Origin: Circinella minor
Lineage: Eukaryota; Mucoromycota; Mucoromycetes; Mucorales; Lichtheimiaceae
Reading direction: 5' to 3'
Assembly: GCA_016758965.1 (NCBI GenBank)
Contig: JAEPRB010000097.1
Coordinates: 62,001-126,000, forward strand
DNA: 64,000 nucleotides
Each line of letters starts with the position of its first letter. The first letter of the stretch is position 1. Made by a program: the position numbers and the translations under genes. Of this stretch, positions 48,040-59,638 are shown piece after piece. The notes under the pieces are model-generated. The model was not told the DNA's origin. It did not search any database and was given only the letters and a program-made list of their open reading frames with translations.

Positions 48040-50095
48040 TAGGAGCTTGAAGTTGTCGTATCAAGAGGTGAACCGATTGTTGGATACACCGTATAGAACA
48101 ATTTTGATCAGCTTGCTGATACCCATCGAGCACGCGTGAATGCTTATTACAGTATTCGAAATCTTCATCGTGCTATATCAAGATCTTCATCGTGCGATGT
48201 TAAGACCTTCACCGTGCTTTGACAAGATATCAAAGCGTGGTACGAAGATACCGATTTTTAGCAGAAGAATAATGGGTTTTTCCCCTTAATACAATATGTT
48301 TTTATTTTGTCAGAAGACCTCGACTGAGTGTCAGGTCTAGAACATATTCAAAGTTTTATGCATAGTCTAGACGATGTTTCCCTTACGGGTTGGACCCAAC
48401 GTCAAGGAAGTCCACTCATTATATTCTTTCCCCCCCCCAAAGTTCTAGTAGACTCATTCATCGTCCACTATGTTGAGGGACTATAAGCGAGTTCTAGTAC
48501 GTAGTTGTTCTCAAAAATTTTCAAACCAACAATTCCTCCTGTAATTTATACAAGTATCTGGTTTTTTTTTGTTTTGCGAACGCTATAAAACACACCCAAA
48601 ATGTTATGAAGGGGGGTTTTTTTCCCCCAAAGTACATCGAAATTGCTTCTCACCAACTATGGATGTTTGAAACACACTCTCCATGCTAAAAAAGTGTTGC
48701 CCGATTTTTTTTTCTTTTATTTTATCCATATTGCCTATTTTCTTTAAATTCAGTCGCAATGAAAAAATATTGGATACTAATAATGATAAAGATGGTTCAC
48801 TCTTCATGTTGGTAGTTATCCCCAAACAAAACATTATTTTTATTGCCAAAATTACGTAAAAATCAAAAAAGTTAAACGATTCTAATGATGATTTTTCTAA
48901 TGAAGATAAAACAATGGTTTTGAGAGTATCTGGAGGATGCTATCATTTACAACTTTTAATATTCCTATTATTTTGTATTTATAGAGATTGACGGTCCAAA
49001 TTCTGTGAAAAAAAAAATGTATTGAATTATTTTGTTGACTTATCAATCTATGATCGAAAAAAATAAATAAGTAAGCGAATGGTTTTTGATCGATGGAAGG
49101 ACCCTTATGTTAAGTTATTAGAGCACGGTAATTAAAAGTGGATGTAACTATTCGTACATAAATGGAGAAAATCTCACATTTGTCTTGTATTTAGATTGAA
49201 ACAGCATGGCCCACAAATCACATATGTTATTTATTAGATCAATATTTTAAAAGGAGGTTCAAGAACATCTCTGATAGTCAATGTGATAGACGAGTCTTGT
49301 CTATAATGAACAAGGTCAATAAATGATACAACAGGAAAAGAGATCTTTTTTCAGCCCAGTAAGTCCTTTCATACTGCTGAACTGGGTTGTACAACAACTC
49401 ATGTAAACCAAGTACTGGAAAATGGGGGGGAGGGAGTTCAGTTCTCATTTTTCATACTATCAATATATCCAATGACAGTGGTAAATAATTAGGAATTGAA
49501 TGTAGGGAATTGGTCAAAGGAGAGAATGGGAGCAAGGCATTGAAACATTATTTTATTTTTTCAAAAAAGGTGCGACACAAGTTCAACGATCCACCAACAA
49601 GTAAACGATATTTTATTTCATCTTGATCTCTGGGTATTGGCAACAAATACGTATAACACTACAAAATCTTGGTTCTAGTATTAAAAAAAGAGAGAAGATT
49701 TGGGATGAAAATTTTGTTTTGGGTAACACAACAATGCTATGATTATTGGTACGGTGGACGTTTTTTTAGTAGTTATTCATACACCGCATTGGAATCGAAA
49801 ATACTCACTTTCAAAAAAAAAATCCTAAACATACCAGAGAAGAGTCTGTTCAATGACCGATGATTCAAAATATCAGGTACCCACTTCATTTCGTTGACTC
49901 GATGTCTCTGATTGATAAAAAAAAAAATGGGATATACATTACAAGAAGTATGTGATTTTCAATATCCTCGTACATATACATACCCCCCCACGATTTGGGA
50001 AGATAGTGTCATGCTGCTTAAAAACTCTTTTGTAGCTTGGATTGGTAAGATGGTTGAATACGTAAGAAAAAAAAAAGATAAAAGAGGCAGATAAA
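48040..50095 (+). pseudogene. Interrupted coding-like stretches, unknown origin
   Basis: Plus-strand pieces such as EHIQSFMHSLDDVSLTGWTQ (about 48336-48395), MVFDRWKDPYVKLLEHGN (49080-49133), LKQHGPQITYVIY (about 49195-49233) and LQEVCDFQYPRTYTYPPTIW (49933-49998) read like protein but lie in different frames, with stops between and no donor/acceptor pairs that join them. One or more old genes or a decayed mobile element is the simplest explanation; chance cannot be excluded for any single piece. Confidence 0.22.
48163..48228 (+). repeat. Three-unit 22-bp tandem repeat
   Basis: Units at 48163-48184, 48185-48206 and 48207-48228, each beginning CTTCAYCGTGC and ending AAGAY, with divergence in between. 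It is unusual in the window because the units are neither mono- nor di/trinucleotide repeats. A related CGTGG follows at 48236. Confidence 0.75.
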
Positions 50096-50793
50096 TTTAT
50101 GTTAAAGTGTTTTGAAAAAAAATAATAATATACTTTTTTATCTTGTAGAAAATGATCACTGAATTGACTCAGTGATGATGTAAGTCAATTATAGCAGCAG
50201 AACAACAATACAGACGTTGAAGTGGGATGGTTATGAACAAAGAATACATTACAAATGAAAATACATCGGGATGAAAAGAAAAAGGTGGTTCAACTGATGA
50301 AGTATATTTCCACATTTTATTAGGGTAAACTAGTATAGGTGAAAAAAACACACCTTTCCCCCACAATGAACCTTCTACAGTCACCTCTCCTCGCTATAAC
50401 GATACCCCGGTAGTAGGACCCAAAAACCCTATCATTATATCGAGCAGTGACTGTATTATACCTACGTAATAACCAAATAACGAAAATATTTAATAAAAAT
50501 GTCTTCTTCAATTATAATAATTAAAGTAATCTTGGAAACACAGTTTTCAATAGTGTAAAATAAACATTTTTCATTTTAAGGTCCCAAGCAGAGAGGAGAG
50601 GCATGAAAATTGGATGTTCGGAGTTTTTTTCTTCTTTTAGAAAAAAAAGCTTATGTGTGTGTCTAAATAGGGTTGATGGGCCCTTCTCGCCTTACTTGGC
50701 TCATAACAACACACCCCCACACTCACACTCATACATACACACAAAACAATAAAAACTTGTTTTTCATATCTATAATATATTTAATTATACCCT

Positions 50794-52222
50794 ATGGCTT
50801 CTTCTTCTTTCGAAAAAATACCACCAAAAGAAGAAGAAGAAGAACGACGACGGTGTTGGATTTGTTTTGACGAAGAAACGAAAAACGATACAATTCATAA
50901 TAATGGTTGGGTAAAACCATGTCAATGTTCATTAACTTCCCATGAACAATGTTTATTGGATTGGATTGCTGAAAATCAAAAAATAACAACAACAACAGCA
51001 ACAGCAACAACAACAAGAAGAAGAAGGACAGTCCTAACAGAAGCTATACAAACACCTCAGAATAATAATAGTCGACAAACCAAAGTATCGTGTCCACAAT
51101 GTGGAACACCTTATGTTATTGCTGACCACACAAGTCAATTATTAATTATATTAACAACATTGGATCGTTTCATTCATGCAGCTACTCCTTATATAACACT
51201 CTTGGGTTTAGGTTGTTCTGCATTAGTGACATCGACCACGTATGGTGCCTATACAATAATGAATTTTTTGGGACGGGAACAAAGTGAACAACTTATAGGT
51301 GTACCTGCGCAATGGACATGGCATGTTTGGATTAGTTTACCCATGATTCCAGTTATATTAATATCTTCTCGATATCGTTGGGCAGATGGATTTTTACCTT
51401 TTGCAACATTATTATTATTAAGAGCTATAGGAAATCCATTACATCAAGCAAAAATTTCATGGCCACCATCCCCTGTAGCAACTATAGGTTTATTCCCATG
51501 GATAAGGTATATATATATATGTTTACCAGGAATTTACTATATCATTTGATATGTTAACAAAAATTAAAAAAAAAAGGAGAGTTGCCACATATTTATTAAT
51601 TAATTTCGGATGATGGTGGTGGTGGGGGAAACTATTTAGATTGATTTATAATAATCTATTCTTATTATTACAATTTCGATTATCTCGATTTATTTTACGA
51701 TATCGATCCAAACGTTCACAATCACATGCTTCACAACAAGAACAGAGAAGTGGTGTACTTGATCGGCGTGAATTTGATATATTAACTCGATCTAGTACGA
51801 ACACAGGTGTTTTTATTATTGATGCATTAATGTGGCCATTAATTAGTAGTTGGATCGGAAGGTAATCAATACAATGGATCAGCATGATTTATTATTTATT
51901 AACATGAATTATCTTTCTTTTTTTTTTTTTTTTTTTTATAAACAAAGTTGTTTAAATCATATGAAATGGGTTCGACATTATTTTCCAGAACCATTTCAAC
52001 GAAATACATTAGGTGGATGTCTTTATGTTATTATCAAGGTATATATACACTCTTTTCCTTGTGTCTATGTATTATGTGTTATGTATATACATGAGAAATT
52101 TCTTTTTTCTTAATATATATAAAAATAATTCTATATAGGACTTTACAAGTTTATTGTATAGATGTGAAAAAATACGTCAACGTCGATCTCGACGCGTTCG
52201 AAATTATAATGAGATACCTTAA
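50794..52222 (+). CDS. RING-CH (MARCH5/MITOL-like) membrane E3 ubiquitin ligase
   Basis: Predicted mitochondrial outer-membrane ubiquitin ligase, by similarity to animal MARCH5. Four exons: 50794-51506, 51640-51861, 51948-52038, 52139-52222; 369 aa. The C4HC3 RING-CH finger spans about 21-112: CWICFDEE, GWVKPCQCSLTSHEQCLLDW, then a Thr/Arg-rich insertion and SCPQCGTPYVI. It continues with LDRFIHAATPYITLLGLGCS, TYGAYTIMNFLGRE and PMIPVILISSRYRWAD, and ends FQRNTLGGCLYVIIKDF before a basic tail, which follows MARCH5 (QRTILGG near the C-terminus). About four hydrophobic segments are visible. The insertion of repeated Thr and Arg codons within the finger is unusual. Confidence 0.9.
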
Positions 52223-52390
52223 AAAAAAAAGCAATAATAATAATAATAATAATACTAGTTGTTCTTGTGAATTGTAATTAATAATAAATATATTTTTTTT
52301 TTGATAAGTTATATATATATATATATATATATATTATTCTTTTTTGTTATAATTATTTAATATTATTCACACACAAATGTTATAAAGTAG

Positions 52391-52423
<33 letters not shown>

Positions 52424-52531
52424 CTTTTTTAAGGTTGGATTTGCAACTATAAGAGAAATATGTGTATAATAAAACAAGGTGAAAAATGAAGGGAAAAGAA
52501 TGGCTTTTCCGCAAATTATTTTTTTTTTTTT
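52223..52531. other. Convergent spacer
   Basis: 309 bp between the MARCH5-like and INO80 stop codons, dominated by TA repeats (52309-52334, 52391-52420) and an AAT run (52235-52253). No gene. Confidence 0.6.
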
Positions 52532-55500
52532 TTATCCAGTAAAAGAAATATTTGTTCTCGGCCGGCCGATTCTACCCTTCTTCTTATTTGCTGCATTGGA
52601 ACCATTATTATTATTATTAATATTATTAGGACCGGAAGAAGAAGAATCATCTTCTGGTAATGTATCCCCTCCTGCACTCATTAATTTTTCCATAGCTGCT
52701 TCAGAATTTGATGATTTTTCAGTTACTGCTTGTGCTTTTTTAGATCGTTTTGTAGGTCGTGAAGCTTTTTCTTTCTTTTTATCTTCTTCTTCTGCTTTTC
52801 GTTTAAGTTGCATTTGAAGATTTCGATCCATTTCTATATATATATTCGTTTAGTTTAGTTTATATTAAACTCAAGTGAAATAATAATTTCCCAACTTTTT
52901 TTTTTTTACCTTCATCGTCTAATAATAAAGATACAATTTCACGTGGTTTAAAGTCAACTTGTTTAAATTCACCACCAGAAATGACCACTTTTTGAATTTC
53001 ATCCTTTTGTTTTGCACGTTGTAAAATTCTTTCTTCAATCGTACTTTTGGTAATAAGTCTATATACAGTCACTTGTTTTGTTTGACCAAGACGATGGGCA
53101 CGATCCATAGCCTTTTTTTTTTTTTTAAAAAAAAAAAAAAAATTTAGATGATTTTAGTTATAATCGACTGGATGTAAACTTTATATATATTTTACCTGTT
53201 GATCTACTGTAGGATTCCAATCACTATCATAAAAAATGACAGTATCAGCGGCTGTCAAGTTAATACCAAGACCACCAGCACGTGTACTTAATAAAAAGAT
53301 AAAGATTTCAGGACGTGTTTGCCAATCGGATACCATATCACGACGATCAGAAATTTTAGAAGAACCATCTAAACGTAAATACTTGTATTGTTTATATGAA
53401 ATATATTCTTCAAATAAATCAATCATACGTGTCATTTGGAAATAAACCAAACATCGATGGCCTTCGGACTTGAGTCTTTCTAATAATCGATCTAACGTAG
53501 CTAATTTTCCAGAATCTAAGATCAAATCTCGCATAGCAGGCACCTTCATCATAGAATAACCATGACCTGATGTTGGAATAGTCATGATACCTTGGATTTC
53601 AGAAGAAGATTTACGTTTGACAATAGATAATTCCATGGCTTCAGGTCGTTGAGATGTACTGATATAACTAGGATTACCAAATAAACATGCTCGAATAGAT
53701 GGATTGAACATTAAGTTGGTTTGTTCAAAAGTAAATGATCGATCTATACAAACTGCATCAATGGGTACAGAACGTGCCTATAAAAAATTTAAAAAATTAA
53801 GCTTGTAAGTAAAAAAAATTGAACATATATAAAAAAGATTGTATCAATTGTACAGTAAAAAAAAAAAAAACTTTACCCCTGGAATATAAGCTTGATCAAA
53901 TTGTTCAGTCATATAATTCATACTATCACCAATACTTGTTAAATGATCCATAACACTTCCAGGTGTTATAACAAGTCTATCTGTTGATGTACTTGATTCA
54001 CGTATCATGAAACTTGCATAGGTATGTATGGGTGCATTCAGATAACTATGATTATTACTATCATGATCTTGTTCTTCTTCCTTATGATCCTTATCCAAAG
54101 CATAAAATCGTCGTCTTGCTCGATTGTCTCGTTGTGATAAATGATAAATCCATCGTGCAATTATAGATTCTTTAAACAAATAACTTGCTTCTTGTGGTGA
54201 TGTATCAGTAAATCGAAGGAAAGAAAATGCAGGATCTATAGTGTATAATAAAGAAAAAATTAAATAATCCATCATAATACGGATCGAGGGGGGGGAGGGG
54301 AAATTAAGGTACATTATAGATCTATTTACCTTTTTCATCAGAAAACATGGATTCATGGATATAATCTGGATTCCAGATATTCATTAAATTATCGAGGTAT
54401 CGTGTAGAAAATCCAGCATTAGAATGAGGACCGGGAACTTGTAAAATTCCTCCATTACGATAAAGATGTTTGGGAATATGATATTTAATATGACTTTTAG
54501 ATGAGTAAGGACAATATAAAGAAGTTTCCTTTGTCAATGAACCTGTTTCACTGAAACCACAGAAAGCCATAGGTGATTGAACATCAGCACGTTCAAATAA
54601 TTCTGGATGGTTACACACCTGAAAAATAATAAAATACATTTAATATTTTGAACTTGAATGTATATCCTTCCTATCTATAAGCAAAATATATATATATATA
54701 TAGCAATAGTTCATAAAATATAAACTTATAAACTAACCTTTCGAAATTGCATAACCAAATTCATCAAACTATCCATACTTTCTTCATTTAAAGAAGTCGC
54801 CTTTTCCAACAATTCAGAAATCGAAATCTTTTGTTTGAGTCCTTTATATAATGCTCGTTGTCGTGCTGTCAAATCACAATAGACTTCCACTTCAATCTTT
54901 TCACCCAATTCATGTTGAACGTTCCGTTTGATACGTCGTAACATGAATGGTTTTAAAATCATATGTAACCGTCTTAATTGATGTTCGTTTAATGTTCCTT
55001 TGTTTTCAGCATGACTTTCAATATCTTTTGAAAACCATTCACTGAATTCCTCATGTGAATCGAATAAGGTTGGCATAATAAAATGAAGTAAAGCCCATAA
55101 TTCTATATATTAAATATTCATATGTGTGTATATGACAAGCCCATCCATCCAGTGATTAGTTATTTATCTGAATAAATAGAAAAGAAAATGTGTTTTTTTT
55201 TTTACCTTGCATGCTGTTTTGAATAGGTGTACCAGTTAATAATAAACGATTACGACAATGGAATCCAAGTAATTGTTTCCATCGAGCGCTAGAAGAACTT
55301 TTAATAGCTTGAGCTTCATCAAGAACCATATATTGCCACTTGACACGTTGGAAATAACTCACATCCGTCAGGACCTAATTATATATATATCGGGATCAGT
55401 AATCCCCTCCTTTTTTTTCCAATTATAGAAAACGAATCATGTATCTTTCTTTTTTACCAGTTGATAACTTGTAATGACAACATGAAAAGGTGCATCACGA

Positions 55501-58500
55501 CCATAAAGTTGTTTACGATTCCAAAATTGTCGAAGTACTTTACGATCCTTTGGATTACCCCAATATGGTAAAGCCTATAAATTAAAAAAAAAATAATAAT
55601 AATAAAATTGAGCTTAAATGAAATCCATTGATAGTTTTGCAGAAAAAAAAAAAAAAAAAAAGGCCAATGTTTTTTTTTTTTTTTTACCCTAAAAGATGGT
55701 ACAAATTTTGATACTTCTTGTTGCCAATTATGTAATGTCGAAGCAGGAGCAATGACCAAAAATGGACCCCAGATATTATGAACTTCTGCAAGATAGGCCA
55801 TTAAAGAAATTGATTGTACTGTTTTACCAAGACCCATTTCATCGGCTAAAATACCATTGATACCTTGTTCATATAAATTGGCTAACCAATTTAAACCTTT
55901 CAGTTGATAACTTTTTAATTGACACATAAGCATAGAAGGTTGTTTAATTTCTTCAGTTCCCATACTGGATGGATCTTGGAAATTCATAGTATCGACTAGA
56001 GTCAAAAAAAAAAAATAGTTAAAAAAATTATAAATTCTTTCTCTCTATGTATTGTTATAGGATGAAAACTTACGTTGTGCAGCACTCATAGAAATATCAC
56101 CAGATGGATCACTAGCAGCCAAACGTCTTTCACGAGCACCTTCATCAAATACTCTTGTTTGTTCACGTTGTTTAGCTAATGCATTTTGTGCACTACGACG
56201 TGCTTGTTCTCGAAGTTTATCTTCATCCTCTATTAAATAATAATAACCCGCGCCCCCCCAAAAAGTAATTGGATTAATAACCAATACTTTTTTTTAAAAA
56301 ATAGACGAAAAAAAAAATACACTCCTTTTTTTTTTTTTTACCTTCATCAAAATCAATATCTTCAAATGCTTGTTCTTCAGCACTACCCGTAATATCCAAT
56401 TCTTCTTGATCTTCATCCTCATCATTTTGTTGATCAGATGTAGGTGTCGTTTTTTCACTATCAGGTACAGCCGTTTCTTCATCTTCACCTGTATCTTGTT
56501 TAATTTTACGACCGATAAAATGACTATAAAGTTCTGTTTGAGTGATTAAGAAATTAAGTTTACGCGCTTGTCGTTGTGCTTCACGTCTTTCTTCTTCTTG
56601 TCGTAATTGTTCCAAAGCTTCTTTTTCTGCTTTCTTTCTTAATTCACGTTCTTCTTTTTCATTCTTTTTCCAGAATACCAACATCTTTAAGTAATAATGA
56701 ATGGGTAAGTCATTAGAGTGGATATAAAATTAACACACTGTTTTTTATTTTATTTTTTTCAATTACCTCTTTCATAGCACGTTTAGCACGAGTTTGTACA
56801 TCTTTATTAATACGTCCTCCCTTTGTAGCAGAACGTCGAACTTCTTTTTGACAATATTGAGCTAATTTTTTACAATTACCACCTCGCGTAGCTTGAACAC
56901 GCGATAAAATTCTAGCCATCTAAAAAAATAAAGATTTTTAAGTTCATCCCATTCTCTTTTTTTTTTTTAAATAAAACCCCCCCTTCCCCGCCCGAAAAAA
57001 AAGTTGCGAAAATTTACCCTAGGAATATGTTTACGAGCAATATCTAACCAAACTGCACGACGTGTTTCTTCTAATTTTTCAGCAGCTGTTTTATCAGGTG
57101 ATCTAGTATCTACAACATGTGTTGTTGTTGAAGTTGTTGTTGAAGCTATAGCATCTTGATCTTCATTAAAACCATCCATTGTTGTTGTTGTACTACCAGC
57201 AATACCAGAAGATCCTTTATGACGATGAGCCAATCTAGCTTTTTTATGTTTTCGTCGTTGATGTCGTTCTTTATCTTCTTTTGCTGCTTGAAGTAATAAA
57301 GCTGCAGTTGCAGACACATTGGTTCCATTGACATTAGTATCATTGGTTTGTTGTTTTAATTCAGGTCCATAACGTTTTTCATAGATGCGTTGTAAATGAT
57401 CATTAATCAAGGCATGACGATGCTAAACAAAATAATAATAAATGAGTTTTTTTTTTCAAAAATAAATACGGCAATATTATATTCATTAAACTTCTTCCAC
57501 TTCCCTCCCCCCCCCTTTCTCCCCTTTTTTTTTAAAAAAAAAAAAACCTCCTAAAAAAATAAAATAAAGACTTACAGCACGTTTATTTTCATATTCTTCA
57601 ATCACATTTTGTTTTCGTCGATAAATATCAATCATATATTGAACCATTTCATCTCTATGTGTATTAAAGATCTCATCATCATCGTCATCATCAGATAGAC
57701 CTAATTCTTCTAATGTCTTTTCTGTCAAAGTCTTGACTCTTCTTGAACTATTATGATCATGATCACTAACTTCTTCAGCTGATGAATCATCACTTAATTC
57801 ATAACGTCGACGACGTCCTCTTTTATTACGAGGTTTTCCATTTTGTTGTTTTTTATTATATTGTCTGGTTTGTCCATTCATGGTTGATTTCGTCTTGGTA
57901 GAAACAGATGTCTTTTTTGTAGACTAAAATAGAATACGATAGAATATCGAATTGATGAATAAAAAAATAAAAAAATTAGTGTGTCTATGTTTTTTTTTTT
58001 TTTTACCTGATCAGTAGTTGAAGGAGGAGGAACAACAGTAAAAGTGGATGTTGGTTTTACAATGGTTGTTGATGATGTTTGTATAAGAGGAATATCTTCT
58101 GTATCTGTATCAGAATCAGCCATTTGATATGTCGTTTCTTCAGAATCATTATTTAATAAACTTTTAATACCATTACTACGAAAACTAGAGGATGAAGATT
58201 GTTCTGCTGGTTGATCCGTTGTATTATTATTATCCAATACAGTGGTTGGAACAATAGATTCTTCATCCGTCTCTTGTGTTGTTTGTGATACACGTTGTTG
58301 TTGAGTAGTATTAGGAACAGTATTATCATTATTCACTACGGGTTCATAAGATGAAGATTCTTGTTGTTGATTTTCATAATAAGAAGAAGTTGTTCGATCG
58401 GATGCATAATTAGATTGTTTTTGTAAAGGAGATGAAGTGGTTGTTGAAGATCTGGAGGGTGTTGTATCAGATGATAATAATTGTGAAATGGACATGATAG

Positions 58501-58856
58501 GTGATGCTGCTGCTTGTGAACGATCAAAATGATATCCAGTTTGTGGTGGAGATATATGTTCTTGTTTTCTGGGAGGTGATCTTGCTATGTGTGATACAGG
58601 ACTACGATACGATACAACCTAAGAGTATACATATATATAAGTACGTTTGTAAATAATACTATACTGAGAGAATAAAATGAATAAAAAAAAAAAAAAGAGT
58701 AAAAATTAAAGTTAACTTACTGGTTCAGTAGTATTTGAAACAGTTGATGTAGTTGTTGGACTAACGGGAGTGTTGCTATGAGCAGATCGTATAGGATCAT
58801 AAGGAGCACTACTAGAACTATTATTAGCTGTTGTTGTTGCTGATGGTGGTGATGTT

Positions 58857-58888
<32 letters not shown>

Positions 58889-59638
58889 TGCAGCCGCAGC
58901 AGCAGAAGAAGAAGAAGTCGAAGAAGGATGAATCGGAGGAGGTCTAGGAAGTTGAAAAGGTGAATTATTATTTGTTCCCAAATCTACAGGAGGTAAAGGT
59001 AATGACTGTGCATTTGGACGCGTATAATCTCTTTGAGAAGAATAAGGTTGTTGGGGTGGTGGTTGTCGATGAGATTGTGGAGGAGGTACATTCTATCAAA
59101 AAATAAAAAGAAAAAATTATTATTCATATTTTTGTTATGGTTTATATAAATAATAATAATAGCTTACTTGTGTTAATGACCGGTGATCATTATAAGGTTG
59201 TCTTTCCGCATAATCCCACGACTGAGGTGATGTTGAAGAATATGAACGCGATGCTACTGGTGGGGGTGGATAAGGATCTCGATGATGAGTATAGTCCATT
59301 CCTCCTACTGGTTGAGAAGGAGGTGGACCAGAAGAATTAGAAGGTGGAGGTCCATAAGGTGGTGGTGGTGGTGGTTGACGATGGATACTAGAAGGTGGAG
59401 GTAATGCAGGTTGTTGTGGTGAAGGACCACTATAGCCGTTAGACGGTGACCTATAAATGTCCCGCTGTTGTTCTTCCCTTGTAGGAGAAGAAAAAGGTTG
59501 ATATTCTTGACGCTGTTGTTGTTGTTGATTAGAGTTATGATGCTGCATATTATTATTATTATTATTATTATTATGTTCTTGTTCTTGTAAAGACCGATCG
59601 GAAGATGGTGCCTGTTGTCGATGTTGATCAAATGACAT
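52532..59638 (-). CDS. INO80: INO80 chromatin-remodelling ATPase
   Basis: Swi2/Snf2-family motor of the INO80 complex, which slides nucleosomes and edits H2A.Z. Seventeen exons: 59638-59168, 59092-58721, 58618-58007, 57923-57576, 57422-57018, 56919-56767, 56684-56342, 56229-56074, 55995-55688, 55574-55458, 55374-55206, 55102-54738, 54618-54330, 54235-53877, 53777-53196, 53111-52910, 52833-52532; 1850 aa, versus about 1490 in yeast. Residues 1-600 are disordered Pro/Ser/Gln/Thr. The DBINO domain follows at about 720-850 ([19 protein letters not shown]). The ATPase shows DEMGLGKT (1005-1012), DEAQ (1114-1117) and LTGTPIQN. The long INO80-type insertion lies between the lobes (about 1275-1500), then [40 protein letters not shown] and [19 protein letters not shown] plus the split ATPase separates it from Swr1 and Fun30. 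Confidence 0.96.

Larger units (their letters stand above)
43256..50793. other. 7.5-kb gene-poor region between divergent genes
   Basis: No spliced gene can be supported. It holds many A and T runs, G-runs (43425-43433, 45674-45682, 45880-45887), a short perfect hairpin at 45074-45094, a three-unit 22-bp tandem repeat at 48163-48228 and scattered coding-like relics. No tRNA, LTR pair or terminal inverted repeat is recognised. The ends should hold the YANK kinase and MARCH5-like promoters. Confidence 0.5.

Noticed and set aside
48163..48228. CRISPR-like array
   Set aside because: The three units are directly adjacent with no unique spacers, and the host is eukaryotic.
49195..49320. Possible kinesin-motor relic (GGSRTSLIVNV reading)
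   Set aside because: Only about a dozen residues resemble the motor motif, in one frame with stops on both sides; no other kinesin motif is present.
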